This document shows, in pieces, positions 36,302 through 46,155 of a stretch of 64,000 nt of DNA (position 1 is the first letter of the stretch; each line of letters begins with the position of its first letter). The stretch is from Pseudomonas sp. ok272. Lineage in GTDB: Bacteria; Pseudomonadota; Gammaproteobacteria; Pseudomonadales; Pseudomonadaceae. The stretch is from positions 1 to 64,000 of the forward strand of contig NZ_FOCB01000015.1 of the NCBI RefSeq assembly GCF_900109995.1. The letters are read 5' to 3'. Position numbers and translations under genes: made by a program. A model generated the notes under the pieces. The model was not told the DNA's origin. It did no database searches and was given only the letters and a program-made list of their open reading frames with translations.

Positions 36302-37886
36302 TGTCCAGTGCCTGGGGCAGCATATCCGGGTAGTCGAGGGTGAAATGCAGGCCGCGACTTTCCTTGCGCGCCATGGCTGAACGAATGATCAGCTCGGCCA
36401 CTTGAGCCAGGTTGCGCAGCTCGATCAAGTCCCGACTGACTTTATAGTTGCTGTAAAACTCGTCGATTTCGTCCAGTAACAAGCGAACGCGGTGTTGGGC
36501 GCGCTGCAGGCGTTTGTTGGTGCGTACGATGCCTACGTAGTCCCACATGAATCGCCGCAGCTCATCCCAGTTGTGCGCAATGATCACGTCTTCGTCCGAA
36601 TCGGTGACCTGGCTGGCGTCCCAGGCGGGCAGGAGGGCGGGCATCTTGATCTGTTGCAGTTGCTCAACAATGTCCGCCGCTGCCGAGCGCGCGTAGACGA
36701 AACATTCCAGCAGCGAGTTGCTGGCCATGCGGTTGGCGCCGTGCAGGCCGGTGAAGCTGGTTTCGCCAATCGCATAGAGCCCGGGTACGTCCGTGCGGCC
36801 TTGTTGATCGACCATCACGCCACCACAGGTGTAGTGCGCAGCTGGAACCACCGGGATCGGCTGCCGGGTGATGTCGATGGAAAACTCCAGGCAGCGTTCG
36901 TACATCGTCGGGAAGTGCGTCTTGATGAAGTCTGCAGGCTTATGGCTGATATCCAGATAGACGCAATCGATCCCCAGGCGTTTCATTTCGTGGTCTATGG
37001 CCCGGGCGACGATGTCCCGCGGCGCGAGTTCGGCGCGAGGATCAAAGCGTTGCATGAAGCGTTCGCCATTCGGCAGCTTCAAGTGTGCACCTTCGCCGCG
37101 CAGGGCCTCGGTGATCAGGAAACTCTTGGCCAGCGGGTGGTAGAGGCATGTTGGGTGGAACTGGTTGAACTCCAGGTTGGCGACCCGGCAGCCTGAGCGC
37201 CAGGCCATGGCGATGCCATCGCCGCACGCACCGTCGGGATTGCTGGTGTAGAGATAGACTTTCGCGGCGCCACCAGAGGCCAGGATCACAAAGCGCGCAC
37301 CGTAGGTGTCCACCTCCCCAGTGCCACGATTGAGCACATAGGCGCCCAGGCAACGCTCGCCATCCAGGCCCAGTCGTTTCTCGGTGATCAGGTCAACGGC
37401 CACCCGCTGCTCGAGCAGTTCGATGTTTGGGCGTTGACGGGCTTGTGCGAGCAAGGTGTTGAAGATAGCGGCACCGGTGGCATCGGCGGCGTGGATGATG
37501 CGCCGATGGCTGTGGCCACCCTCGCGGGTCAGATGAAACTCGAAGCCGCCGTCTTCGGTACCGGAGTGTTCGTCGCGAGTGAACGGCACACCCTGGTCGA
37601 TCAGCCATTGAATCGCTTCCCGGCTGTGCTCGACGGTAAAGCGCACGGCGTCCTCATGGCACAAGCCACCCCCCGCATTGAGGGTGTCATCAACGTGTGA
37701 TTCAACGGTGTCTGTGTCGTCCAGCACGGCGGCGACACCACCCTGGGCCCAGTAGGTGGAGCCATTGGCAAGGTTGCCTTTGCTCAGTACGGCAATACGT
37801 AGATGGCCCGGCAATGTCAGTGCCAGACTCAAGCCGGCAGCGCCGCTGCCAATCACCAGAACATCGTGTTGAAACTGTTGGCTCAT
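36270..37886 (-). CDS. nadB: L-aspartate oxidase
   Basis: A 538-residue flavoprotein that converts L-aspartate to iminoaspartate, the first step of NAD synthesis. It shows the dinucleotide-binding start [51 protein letters not shown], the succinate-dehydrogenase-like catalytic segment [13 protein letters not shown], and [26 protein letters not shown] chose the ATG at 37886, which gives the normal length. It is divergent from algU, as in other pseudomonads. Confidence 0.96.
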   Translation of the reverse strand: MSQQFQHDVLVIGSGAAGLSLALTLPGHLRIAVLSKGNLANGSTYWAQGGVAAVLDDTDTVESHVDDTLNAGGGLCHEDAVRFTVEHSREAIQWLIDQGVPFTRDEHSGTEDGGFEFHLTREGGHSHRRIIHAADATGAAIFNTLLAQARQRPNIELLEQRVAVDLITEKRLGLDGERCLGAYVLNRGTGEVDTYGARFVILASGGAAKVYLYTSNPDGACGDGIAMAWRSGCRVANLEFNQFHPTCLYHPLAKSFLITEALRGEGAHLKLPNGERFMQRFDPRAELAPRDIVARAIDHEMKRLGIDCVYLDISHKPADFIKTHFPTMYERCLEFSIDITRQPIPVVPAAHYTCGGVMVDQQGRTDVPGLYAIGETSFTGLHGANRMASNSLLECFVYARSAAADIVEQLQQIKMPALLPAWDASQVTDSDEDVIIAHNWDELRRFMWDYVGIVRTNKRLQRAQHRVRLLLDEIDEFYSNYKVSRDLIELRNLAQVAELIIRSAMARKESRGLHFTLDYPDMLPQALDTILVPPTYVD

Positions 37887-38162
37887 TTCAGGATTCCGCT
37901 CAAAGCGACCCGGGTCGGGGTTGGCGCAAGACACCTGATTCGGCGAGTCAAGGCAGCCACACAGCGAACTAGTATATAGAGGGGCGGACCGGCACAATAG
38001 TCGAGCTTTTATGGCGTTGTGCAACTGCTGTGACGCAAAGGCTTGAGTGTTATGACAGGCGACCTGCGGGGTGAGGGGGCTCCAGTCTGAGTTTTCGCAG
38101 GCAAAGCGTACCTTTTTGCCTCTTGGGCAACTATTGTTCGTGGTGCACGGCGGTAAAGAATG

Positions 38163-38190
38163 GGAACTTTTGCCTGGCAGACAAGCTCAA
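38163..38190 (+). promoter_or_regulatory. Candidate AlgU (sigma-22) promoter, distal
   Basis: GGAACTT, a 17-bp spacer, then TCAA match the AlgU/RpoE consensus (GAACTT-N16/17-TCnnA). It is in the long 37887-38444 leader region of algU, which otherwise holds no gene. Confidence 0.55.
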
Positions 38191-38358
38191 TAGAAGGATG
38201 CCTGAAACAAGGAACAGCGTCGCGTTCGCGCAGGACCGTGTTTCGGTCCTTGCCCATGGATTTGACGACCAGATTATTTGCGCAGCCGGCCAAAGCCGAT
38301 GCTGCGCCTTTCGTGTGAGCCAAATCAGAGCGCACAGGAAACTTGCTTGGAGGGGGGA

Positions 38359-38385
38359 GAACTTTTGCGAAAAGCCCGAGTCTAT
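38359..38385 (+). promoter_or_regulatory. Candidate AlgU autoregulatory promoter, proximal
   Basis: GAACTT, a 16-bp spacer, then TCTAT lie 60 bp upstream of the algU start. This is a classical sigma-22 promoter and implies positive autoregulation. Confidence 0.7.
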
Positions 38386-38444
38386 GTTTGCAAGTCGGAT
38401 CGATTAGTTATGCAAGCCTCCTCCGGGCTTACCGAGGAGTGTTC

Positions 38445-39026
38445 ATGCTAACCCAGGAAGAGGATCAGCAGCTGGTCGAACGCGTTCAACGCGGCGACAA
38501 GCGTGCTTTCGATCTGCTAGTGCTGAAATACCAGCACAAAATTCTCGGGTTGATCGTGCGTTTTGTGCACGACACCCATGAAGCCCAGGACGTTGCGCAA
38601 GAAGCGTTTATCAAAGCCTACCGTGCGCTTGGCAATTTTCGCGGAGATAGCGCGTTTTATACGTGGCTTTACCGCATCGCCATTAACACGGCGAAGAACT
38701 ATCTGGTTTCGCGCGGCCGCCGGCCGCCTGATAGCGATGTGAGTTCCGAGGATGCAGAGTTCTACGATGGCGATCATGGCCTCAAGGATCTCGAGTCACC
38801 GGAGCGCGTTTTACTGCGGGATGAGATCGAAGGCACTGTCCATCGGACCATCCAGCAACTGCCAGAGGATTTGCGCACAGCTTTAACTTTGCGTGAGTTT
38901 GATGGTCTGAGTTACGAGGACATTGCGAGTGTCATGCAGTGTCCGGTGGGTACCGTGCGCTCCCGAATTTTCCGCGCTCGGGAAGCCATTGATAAGGCCC
39001 TGCAACCTTTGTTGCAGGAAAACTGA
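38445..39026 (+). CDS. algU: Extracytoplasmic-function sigma factor AlgU/RpoE
   Basis: A 193-residue ECF02-type sigma factor controlling envelope-stress and alginate genes. The sigma-2 region is FVHDTHEAQDVAQEAFIKAYRALGNFRGDSAFYTWLYRIAINTAKNYLVSRGR and sigma-4 is LTLREFDGLSYEDIASVMQCPVGTVRSRIFRAREAIDKAL. I chose the ATG at 38445 (MLTQEEDQQ). It heads the algU-mucA-mucB run, with 31 bp to mucA. Confidence 0.97.
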   Translation: MLTQEEDQQLVERVQRGDKRAFDLLVLKYQHKILGLIVRFVHDTHEAQDVAQEAFIKAYRALGNFRGDSAFYTWLYRIAINTAKNYLVSRGRRPPDSDVSSEDAEFYDGDHGLKDLESPERVLLRDEIEGTVHRTIQQLPEDLRTALTLREFDGLSYEDIASVMQCPVGTVRSRIFRAREAIDKALQPLLQEN

Positions 39027-39057
39027 GACAGCGGCGACAGCCAAGAGAGGAACCGCC

Positions 39058-39645
39058 ATGAGTCGTGAAGCCCTGCAGGAATCGCTGTCCGCAGTGATGG
39101 ATAACGAAGCGGACGAACTAGAGTTGCGTCGGGTATTGAATGCCTTTGACGAAGTTGAAACCCGCGAAACCTGGGCTCGTTACCAGATCGCTCGGGCAGT
39201 GATGCACAAGGACCTGCTGATTCCTCGCCTGGATCTGGCGTCGGCTGTTTCGCAAGCACTGGCTGACGAAGCTGTGCCGGCAAAAGCTAAGCGCGGGCTT
39301 TGGCACAGCGTAGGACGCCTGGCTGTCGCCGCGTCGGTGACGGCTGCCGTGCTGGTCGGTGTGCGTCTGTACAACCAAGACGAGATCGCGGGTATCGAGC
39401 TGGCGCAGCACTCGACCCAGCCTGGCCTGGCTCTTCCTCAAGTCAAGGGACCGGCGGTTTTGGCGGGCTACAGCGAAAGCTCGCAAGCCACGGGGCCCAT
39501 GGCCAACGGTGTGATGCAAGGTCAAGCGGGTTGGCAGGACCAGCGTTTGCCAGGCTATCTGCGTCAACACGCTCAACAGGCCGCGCTCAAAGGCTCTGAA
39601 AGTGCCCTGCCTTATGCTCGTGCAGCGAGCCGGGAAGACCGTTAA
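39058..39645 (+). CDS. mucA: Anti-sigma factor MucA
   Basis: A 195-residue inner-membrane anti-sigma factor. The cytoplasmic AlgU-binding domain (MSREALQESLSAVMDNEADELELRRVLNAFDEVETRETWARYQIARAVMHKD) is followed by one TM (about residues 84-104, VGRLAVAASVTAAVLVGVRLY) and a periplasmic tail where MucB binds and proteolysis starts. The frame is intact, so there is no mucA22-type truncation and a mucoid phenotype is not predicted. Confidence 0.96.
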   Translation: MSREALQESLSAVMDNEADELELRRVLNAFDEVETRETWARYQIARAVMHKDLLIPRLDLASAVSQALADEAVPAKAKRGLWHSVGRLAVAASVTAAVLVGVRLYNQDEIAGIELAQHSTQPGLALPQVKGPAVLAGYSESSQATGPMANGVMQGQAGWQDQRLPGYLRQHAQQAALKGSESALPYARAASREDR

Positions 39646-39653
39646 GGAGGACC

Positions 39654-40613
39654 ATGCGCGCCCTACCTCTACTGACGCTTTTGCTGAGTGGCTGGTTCAT
39701 CGTTCCAGCCCATGCCGACGAGGCTCAAGACTGGTTGAGCCGCTTGAGTCGGGCCGAGCAGCAGCAAAGCTTTCAAGGCACTTTCGTTTACGAGCGTAAT
39801 GGTAGTTTTTCTACCCATAGCATCTGGCACCGTGTCCAGGATGGCAGCATTCACGAGCGCATGCTTCAACTCGATGGCTCGGCCCAGGAAGTGGTCCGCA
39901 TTGATGGGCGTACTCAGTGCGTCAGCGGCACACTCGTGGCAGGGCTGGGCGATACGCCCGACTCGTCTGCCCGTGCCCTCGATCCACAAAAACTCAAGAA
40001 CTGGTACGACCTTGCCGTCATTGGCAAGTCGCGTGTGGCTGGGCGCTCGGCAGTCATTGTGTCGTTGACGCCGCGTGATCAGCATCGTTATGGTTTTGAG
40101 CTTCATCTGGACCGTGAAACCGCTTTGCCCTTGAAGTCGTTGCTGTTGAATGACAAGGGGCAACTGCTGGAGCGATTCCAGTTCACGCACCTGGATACGG
40201 CGGATGTTCCGTCTGATCGAGATCTACAAGCCAGTGCCGAGTGCAAGGCAGTCGTGTTGGGCAGTGACAAGGCTTCGGCTGTGAAAGTGCCAGAGGTCTT
40301 GCACTCCGATTGGTTGCCACCTGGTTTTGAGCTCATTTTCAGCAGTGTGCACAAGGACCCGGCCACGAATGTCCAGGTCAATAGCCTGATGTATGACGAC
40401 GGGGTGGCGCGCTTTTCGGTGTTTTTTGAGCCGCTCAACGGCGCAGTGGTCACCGATACTCGAACTCAATTGGGGCCAACCGTTGCCGTTTCGCGACGCT
40501 TGACGACGCCAGAGGGCCAGATGATGGTCACGGTGGTGGGAGAGATCCCGATTGGCACGGCGGAGCGGATCGCGCTATCCATGCGTGTCGATACCTCGAC
40601 AGCCAAGCAGTAA
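39654..40613 (+). CDS. mucB: Periplasmic MucA-protecting regulator MucB (RseB)
   Basis: A 319-residue exported protein. The signal peptide MRALPLLTLLLSGWFIVPAHA is followed by the MucB/RseB fold (DWLSRLSRAEQQQSFQGTFVYERNGSFSTHSIWHRVQDGSIHERMLQLDG). It binds the periplasmic part of MucA and shields it from AlgW cleavage. TAAGGAGGACC precedes the ATG. No mucC follows: the 230-bp gap to mucD contains no open frame of the right size. Confidence 0.95.
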   Translation: MRALPLLTLLLSGWFIVPAHADEAQDWLSRLSRAEQQQSFQGTFVYERNGSFSTHSIWHRVQDGSIHERMLQLDGSAQEVVRIDGRTQCVSGTLVAGLGDTPDSSARALDPQKLKNWYDLAVIGKSRVAGRSAVIVSLTPRDQHRYGFELHLDRETALPLKSLLLNDKGQLLERFQFTHLDTADVPSDRDLQASAECKAVVLGSDKASAVKVPEVLHSDWLPPGFELIFSSVHKDPATNVQVNSLMYDDGVARFSVFFEPLNGAVVTDTRTQLGPTVAVSRRLTTPEGQMMVTVVGEIPIGTAERIALSMRVDTSTAKQ

Positions 40614-40843
40614 GCCCGTCCGGTGCCGCTTATCGCGGGGCCGGCTATTGCCTATCGCACAATTGAGATGTCGAAATGTTTGGTGAGCATTTCAACTTGC
40701 ATAAAGCCTTAAATTTTCCTATAGGTCAGAGCTCCTCGGCTCTGGCCTTGTATAGTTGTTTCCGGAGGAAAAGTAACGGAGCCTGTTTGCCGCCACTTTT
40801 TTGCTCCATATCGCTTAACCCTGCTCGTCGTAATGGGAGCCGT

Positions 40844-42274
40844 ATGTCGATACCACGTTTGAAATCCTGCCTCACCATCCTTGCCACTGTGCTGGTACTT
40901 GGTCAGACCGTTGCTGCCCAGGCAGCTGAGTTGCCTGACTTCACGCAACTGGTCGAGCAAGCCTCGCCTGCAGTAGTGAACATCAGTACCACGCAAAAGC
41001 TGCCAGAGCGCAAAGTCTCCAGCCAACAGATGCCTGACCTTGAAGGCTTGCCGCCGATGTTGCGCGAGTTCTTCGAACGTGGCCTGCCGCCGCAGCAGCG
41101 ATCCCCGGGTGGTGGTCGCCAGCGTGAGGCGCAGTCCCTGGGCTCGGGCTTCATCATCTCTGCCGATGGCTACATCTTGACCAACAACCACGTGATTGCC
41201 GATGCGGACGAAATTCTCGTGCGCCTGGCAGACCGTAGCGAACTCAAGGCCAAGTTGGTCGGTACCGATCCTCGTTCCGACGTGGCACTGCTGAAGATCG
41301 ATGGCAAAGACCTGCCGGTCCTGAAGCTGGGTAAATCCCAGGACCTCAAGGCCGGGCAGTGGGTGGTCGCGATTGGCTCGCCATTCGGATTCGACCACAC
41401 CGTGACCCAGGGCATTGTCAGTGCGATAGGCCGCAGCCTGCCGAACGAGAACTATGTGCCGTTCATTCAGACGGACGTGCCGATCAATCCGGGTAACTCG
41501 GGTGGGCCACTGTTCAACCTGGCGGGCGAAGTGGTGGGGATCAACTCACAGATCTACACCCGCTCCGGCGGTTTCATGGGGGTTTCGTTCGCGATCCCGA
41601 TTGACGTCGCAATGGACGTGTCCAATCAGCTGAAGAACGGCGGCAAGGTGAGCCGTGGCTGGTTGGGTGTGGTCATTCAGGAAGTGAACAAGGATCTTGC
41701 CGAGTCCTTTGGGCTGGATAAACCTGCCGGCGCGCTGGTTGCCCAGATCCAGGACGATGGTCCGGCCGCCAAGGGTGGTTTGCAGGTGGGTGACGTAATC
41801 CTGAGCATGAACGGTCAGCCGATCGTCATGTCGGCCGACTTGCCGCATCTGGTCGGTGCGCTCAAGGCCGGGGCCAAGGCCAACCTGGAAGTGATCCGTG
41901 ATGGTAAGCGTAAAAATGTCGAACTGACTGTCGGCGCCATCCCGGAAGAAGGCCAGGAGCTTACTGCCCTCGCCAAGTCCGGTGCCGAGCGCAGCAGCAA
42001 TCGTCTTGGCGTGGCAGTGGTCGAGCTCACCGATGAGCAGAAGAAAGCGTTCGACCTCAAGAGCGGTGTCGTCATCAAGGAAGTGCAGGAGGGCCCGGCT
42101 TCCTTGATCGGCCTGCAACCGGGCGATGTCATCACTCACCTGAATAATCAGGCGATTGGTTCGACCAAGGAGTTCACGGAGATCGCCAAGGCACTGCCGA
42201 AGAACCGTTCGGTGTCGATGCGAGTCCTGCGTCAGGGACGCGCCAGTTTCATTACCTTCAAGCTGGCTGAATAA
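40844..42274 (+). CDS. mucD: Periplasmic DegP-type serine protease MucD
   Basis: A 476-residue HtrA protease. The signal peptide is MSIPRLKSCLTILATVLVLGQTVAAQA. The catalytic triad motifs are ILTNNHVIADADE (His), TDPRSDVALLKID (Asp) and PINPGNSGGPLFN (Ser). Two PDZ domains follow (around WLGVVIQEVNKDLAESFGLD and LGVAVVELTDEQKKAFDLKSG). It degrades misfolded envelope proteins and dampens AlgU activation. I chose the ATG at 40844 because of the signal peptide. The usual downstream neighbour lepA is missing; IS66-like ends follow instead. Confidence 0.96.
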   Translation: MSIPRLKSCLTILATVLVLGQTVAAQAAELPDFTQLVEQASPAVVNISTTQKLPERKVSSQQMPDLEGLPPMLREFFERGLPPQQRSPGGGRQREAQSLGSGFIISADGYILTNNHVIADADEILVRLADRSELKAKLVGTDPRSDVALLKIDGKDLPVLKLGKSQDLKAGQWVVAIGSPFGFDHTVTQGIVSAIGRSLPNENYVPFIQTDVPINPGNSGGPLFNLAGEVVGINSQIYTRSGGFMGVSFAIPIDVAMDVSNQLKNGGKVSRGWLGVVIQEVNKDLAESFGLDKPAGALVAQIQDDGPAAKGGLQVGDVILSMNGQPIVMSADLPHLVGALKAGAKANLEVIRDGKRKNVELTVGAIPEEGQELTALAKSGAERSSNRLGVAVVELTDEQKKAFDLKSGVVIKEVQEGPASLIGLQPGDVITHLNNQAIGSTKEFTEIAKALPKNRSVSMRVLRQGRASFITFKLAE

Positions 42275-42295
42275 CCCCGTCACTGGCAGATAAAG

Positions 42296-42323
42296 AACCG
42301 CCTCTTATGAGGCGGTTTTTTTT
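42296..42323 (+). terminator. Rho-independent terminator after mucD
   Basis: AACCGCCTC/GAGGCGGTT with a TTAT loop and eight T residues, 21 bp after the stop. Confidence 0.9.
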
Positions 42324-42472
42324 CGCCTGCTGTTTTTCTGTGCCTGGGTAATGGCTCTTTTATGGGGGGCTGCGTTGCTCGGTTTGGGCGTTTTGCGAAT
42401 GAAGCTTGCGCCGAACAGGGGCTGGAGCGGCGACCGCTGATGGCCACGGTGGTGTTCTGCGGGCAAACGTGC

Positions 42473-42560
42473 GTAATTGCATCTCACTGACCACCTGATT
42501 GCATCGCCACTGACCGGTCATTTGTATTCGCGCTGACCAGCTGTTTGCAGTTGATGGGGG
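42473..42560. mobile_element. IS66-like element end A (inward-reading, degenerate)
   Basis: It begins GTAATTGCAT and contains repeats of the unit TGACC(A/G)..TG.(T/A)TTGCA (for example CACTGACCACCTGATTGCAT, GCCACTGACCGGTCATTTG). Reverse-complemented, the same repeat pattern occurs at ends B (42800-42902) and D (56280-56409). The outermost TGCGTAATTGC matches end D in inverted orientation. GTAA-starting ends are usual for IS66. No transposase frame remains between A and B. Confidence 0.6.
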
Positions 42561-42799
42561 GGGCAGCGGGTGCCACTCAGGGGGAGTGCCTCGTCCAAGC
42601 ACTGAAAGACTACAACCGGCCGATTCTGTTGAAAAAGTCGGCTCGCCCAAACGGCCTGGTCATTGACTGGTTAAAACGCCTTCTTTGCACACGGCTACGT
42701 GAAATCTGAGTCAGGAAGCCTCTGCCGAAAATAAAGATTTCAATCTCGAACGCATTCTTTTCTGCTGCGCAATCCATGGCCGACTGTTTTCAACAGCAT

Positions 42800-42902
42800 C
42801 GGCCGTTTTCTGCCGGTCAGGGCCACGAAGCATCCTAGTCAAATCCGATGCAAATGACTGGTCAGGCCGAATGCAATTGGATGGGCAAGTCTGTGCAATT
42901 AC
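42800..42902. mobile_element. IS66-like element end B with transposase 3' remnant
   Basis: Reading rightward, GGCCGTTTTCTGCCGGTCAG, GTCAAATCCGATGCAAATGA and TGGTCAGGCCGAATGCAATT end in TGCAATTAC|TCAG. The stretch is a near-identical inverted copy of end C (46793-46905), with only scattered mismatches over about 100 bp. A and B bound about 430 bp that hold no intact gene, which looks like an internally deleted element. Confidence 0.7.
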
Positions 42903-42971
42903 TCAGCTCAGTCATTAGCTAGCTTTTTTGGTTTACCATCGATTAAGTCGTATTTCTTCGTTATCGGGGCA

Positions 42972-44231
42972 TCAGAAACGCCAGGTCATGTTTCCGGTCA
43001 CGGCTTGAAGCCAGGCGTTTGTGAACTCCCCGGAAATACGGTCACCCGAGAGCGTCTTGCTTTGGTCGACCGGCATATTGCCCAACCAGGCCATGACCCA
43101 GCTAACGTTGACCTCGGTGTCCTTGTCCAGCGCATAGGTGGCACCGGTAGCCAGCCTCCACGAATCCCCCATGGGGACAGTAACGGTTCGGTTACTGTCC
43201 GACACCGCCGAGGTGTCATAGGCAATACCGGCGTTCCAGAGCAACTGCGGCGTGACGTTGTATTGCGTGCCAAACGCCAGTTGGTAGGTGTCCTTGTAAT
43301 CTGCATTGATCGTGGTCGCACGTGCCCCGACCGCTGACGTGTCCACATCAATCGTCACGTCACCGAAGCGCGACCAGTCTTGCCAGTTTGCCGTAGCTAA
43401 CAGCGCCCAGCGCTGATCCAGTTCCTGATACAGGCTGAGCGTCACAGTCTGCGGAACATGCATTGTCAGCTGTGTATCCAGCCCATCCAGACGTCGTAGC
43501 GCAGGTCCTTGACCATACACAGTGAGGTGGTCCTTGAAGTCGAACTTGACCTCACTGGTGTAGGCCAGGCCAATTCGTGTACTGGGTTGCGGGCTGTAGA
43601 TCACCCCGAGGTTGGCTCCATAACCCCAGGTGTTATCGGAATACTTGAGCTGCCCATCGCTACGGTCCGTCAGACCCAACGGCGATCGATCGATCGCCGC
43701 CTGGGTCTTGAGCATCCCGTACATGGCTTTGATCCCAAGACCCACTGACCACTGGTCGTTGAAACGATAGGCGACACTGGGCACCAGCGACAGAGCAACC
43801 AGGCTTTCCTTCTGGGTGACATATCGTCCGGACCAGCTATCGCCAAAATCGGCTGCCAGACCAAAGTCCCCGTAGGTGCCGAAACCAATACTCCAGTTAT
43901 CGTCCAGACGGTGGCTGACAAAGAAGCTGGCGCTCGGTGACGTCACCAACGCATTACCGCCGTTGCCACCCGACACGTTAGTTTGATCATCGCGAGAAAA
44001 GCCCAGGTCACCATAAAGCAACTGCGCGCCGGCGGTGATCTGCGTTCCGTCCAGATAACTCAAGCCGGCGGGGTTGGCTGCAATGGTCGAAGGTCCCTGT
44101 GCCCGTGCCGCAACCCCTGCGTTGGCCAGACCAACGTTGTCGGTGGAGTACTCATACAACGTGAGCCCTCCTGCGCTGGCCTGCTGACAGCAGAGGACAA
44201 CCAGTCCCAGCATGGATGATTTCATCAGCAT
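42972..44231 (-). CDS. FadL/OmpP1-family outer-membrane porin
   Basis: A 419-residue outer-membrane protein. The signal peptide ends ...CCQQASA. The N-terminal plug (GGLTLYEYSTDNVGLANAGVAARAQGPSTIAANPAGLSYLDG, with the FadL NPAG motif) is followed by a beta-barrel with alternating aromatic strands and a terminal Phe (TGNMTWRF). FadL proteins transport hydrophobic compounds. The start at 44231 has GAGGAGCACCC upstream. The sulfatase gene is 82 bp upstream on the same strand, so the pair probably handles a hydrophobic sulfate ester or its product. Confidence 0.9.
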   Translation of the reverse strand: MLMKSSMLGLVVLCCQQASAGGLTLYEYSTDNVGLANAGVAARAQGPSTIAANPAGLSYLDGTQITAGAQLLYGDLGFSRDDQTNVSGGNGGNALVTSPSASFFVSHRLDDNWSIGFGTYGDFGLAADFGDSWSGRYVTQKESLVALSLVPSVAYRFNDQWSVGLGIKAMYGMLKTQAAIDRSPLGLTDRSDGQLKYSDNTWGYGANLGVIYSPQPSTRIGLAYTSEVKFDFKDHLTVYGQGPALRRLDGLDTQLTMHVPQTVTLSLYQELDQRWALLATANWQDWSRFGDVTIDVDTSAVGARATTINADYKDTYQLAFGTQYNVTPQLLWNAGIAYDTSAVSDSNRTVTVPMGDSWRLATGATYALDKDTEVNVSWVMAWLGNMPVDQSKTLSGDRISGEFTNAWLQAVTGNMTWRF

Positions 44232-44313
44232 TGGGTGCTCCTCATGAGGTCAATAGACTGTCGTTACGAAAACGGGCGGCCACCACTGGCTGCCCGTGAT
44301 TCGCCTGTTTTGT

Positions 44314-45930
44314 CTATTTACCCATCGCGGCTTGAGCGGCCTTGATCTTGGCCTTGACCGAATCGAGGTTAAAGCTTGCGCCTTTCTGCATCGGCGGAAA
44401 CTCGATGGCTGTTTCGGCCAGTTTGGCGACTTGCTGCTGAACAAAAACAAAGCGCCAGAACTGGAACTTGAACCAGTCGAAGTATTGTTGTGAGCCATCC
44501 GCGGCCTGATTTTCCGGCCAGCCAGCGCGTTCGAACGGGTCGAGTCGCAGGTTGGTCAGGATGGGGGCATCAACATGCACCTTGGCTCCCAACCAGCCAC
44601 CTGGCTGATCGATGAAGCGGTACTTGTAGTCATCGATCCGAACGGCGCCCAACTCGCTTTCGCCGAAATAGAAGATTTCGTGGCGGTTCGATGGCCCCTT
44701 GCCGGTGATCATGGGCGTCTGGTCATAGCCGTCCAGATGCACCTTGTAGGTGGTGTCACCCAGTTGCTTGCCCTTGAGTAGCTCGCTGGCAATGTTTGGG
44801 TCACCCGCTGCCGCGACAAAGGTTGGGAACCAGTCCATGCCGGACATAATGCCGTTCTCGACTTTGCCCGCCGGTACTTGGCCTGGCCAGCGCACGATCG
44901 CAGGAACTCGGAAACCGCCTTCCATGACCGTCCCTTTGCCCATGGCAAAGGGCGTCTGGCCACCGTCCGGCCAGGTGAAGTTCTCCGCGCCGTTGTCGGT
45001 AGTAAACACCACGATGGTGTTGTCATCCATGCCGTCTTTTTTCAGCTTGGCCATGACATCACCAACGATATCGTCGAGTTGCGCCATCCCGGCTTCCTGT
45101 TCCGACCAGCCGTTTTGCGCATTGCGCATGGCTTCGTACTTGTCAGAGAGGTGCGTGACGATGTGCATGCGGGTCGGGTTGAGCCACACGAAGAACGGTT
45201 TGTTGTCCTGCTTAGCCTTGTCGATAAATGTGAAGGCCTTGTCACGAATCTCTTCGTCGACGGTTTTCATCCGTTCTGGATAGAGCGTGCCAGCGTCTTC
45301 GATCTTCTGTTTGCCGACCTTGCCCCAACGCGGCATGACTGTTGGATCATCGGTGGTGGTGGCCCAACTGTGGACCATATTGCGCGGACCGACGGTATCC
45401 AGAAGTTCCTTCGGATAATTGGGGTGCGCCGGGTCTTCCATGGCATCGAGGTGATAAAGGTAACCGAAGAATTCGTCGAAGCCATGCACGGTGGGCAGGA
45501 ACTCGTTCAGATCGCCCAAGTGGTTCTTGCCGAACTGACCGGTGGCGTAGCCCATAGCTTTAAGCGCAGTGGCAATGGTGACCGCTTCGGCGGGAATACC
45601 GATGGGCGAACCGGCCTGACCGACGGTGGTCATGCCGGTACGGATCGGCAGTTCGCCGGTAATGAAATTGGCACGCCCGGCGGTACAACTGGCCTCGGCG
45701 TAGTAATCGGTGAACAGCATACCTTCAGCGGCAAGGCGATCGAGGCTCGGCGTCTTGCCAGCCATCATGCCCAGGTTATAGGCACCGATGTTGGACCAGC
45801 CGATGTCATCACCCATGATCACCACGATGTTGGGGGGTGGTTTATCGGCGGCTTGCGTCATGATGGGTAGAGCCATTGCAGACAACAGCATTGATACCGC
45901 AAACAGTCTGGATAACGTTGTGTGGTCCAT
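44314..45930 (-). CDS. Exported formylglycine-type sulfatase
   Basis: A 538-residue sulfatase. A signal peptide of about 27 residues (MDHTTLSRLFAVSMLLSAMALPIMTQA) is followed by the metal-binding NIVVIMGDDIGWSN (Asp41, Asp42). The active-site motif SCTAGRANFITGELPIRTG contains a CxAxR formylglycine site (Cys82), and VVFTTDNGAENFTWPDGG supplies further metal ligands. Activation needs a formylglycine-generating enzyme, which is not in the window. I chose the ATG at 45930. The co-directional FadL porin suggests a lipophilic or aryl sulfate substrate. The frame is intact. Confidence 0.9.
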   Translation of the reverse strand: MDHTTLSRLFAVSMLLSAMALPIMTQAADKPPPNIVVIMGDDIGWSNIGAYNLGMMAGKTPSLDRLAAEGMLFTDYYAEASCTAGRANFITGELPIRTGMTTVGQAGSPIGIPAEAVTIATALKAMGYATGQFGKNHLGDLNEFLPTVHGFDEFFGYLYHLDAMEDPAHPNYPKELLDTVGPRNMVHSWATTTDDPTVMPRWGKVGKQKIEDAGTLYPERMKTVDEEIRDKAFTFIDKAKQDNKPFFVWLNPTRMHIVTHLSDKYEAMRNAQNGWSEQEAGMAQLDDIVGDVMAKLKKDGMDDNTIVVFTTDNGAENFTWPDGGQTPFAMGKGTVMEGGFRVPAIVRWPGQVPAGKVENGIMSGMDWFPTFVAAAGDPNIASELLKGKQLGDTTYKVHLDGYDQTPMITGKGPSNRHEIFYFGESELGAVRIDDYKYRFIDQPGGWLGAKVHVDAPILTNLRLDPFERAGWPENQAADGSQQYFDWFKFQFWRFVFVQQQVAKLAETAIEFPPMQKGASFNLDSVKAKIKAAQAAMGK

Positions 45931-46155
45931 GTCGAGATCCTGTGCGTTGGCACTGAGACGAGCCCCCGCCCGTTTTTGAATTGGATCCCCCGCGAAGAGA
46001 GTAGGTATGATCTGTGAAACTTCCAGTAATAAATTGAACTTTCCCATACTGTTTCATGAACATAACAACCACATTCGCAGCATAAAGCGGCAAAACTCAC
46101 GGTCATGAATTAGGCTAACGACTCGTCCAACAGTCTCTGTTCAGGGAACCCCGCA

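Noticed and set aside
42473-42902. IS21-family assignment for the terminal repeats
   Set aside because: Multiple subterminal repeats also occur in IS21, but the remaining coding stretch resembles the IS66 TnpC C-terminus, and the GTAA termini fit IS66 better.
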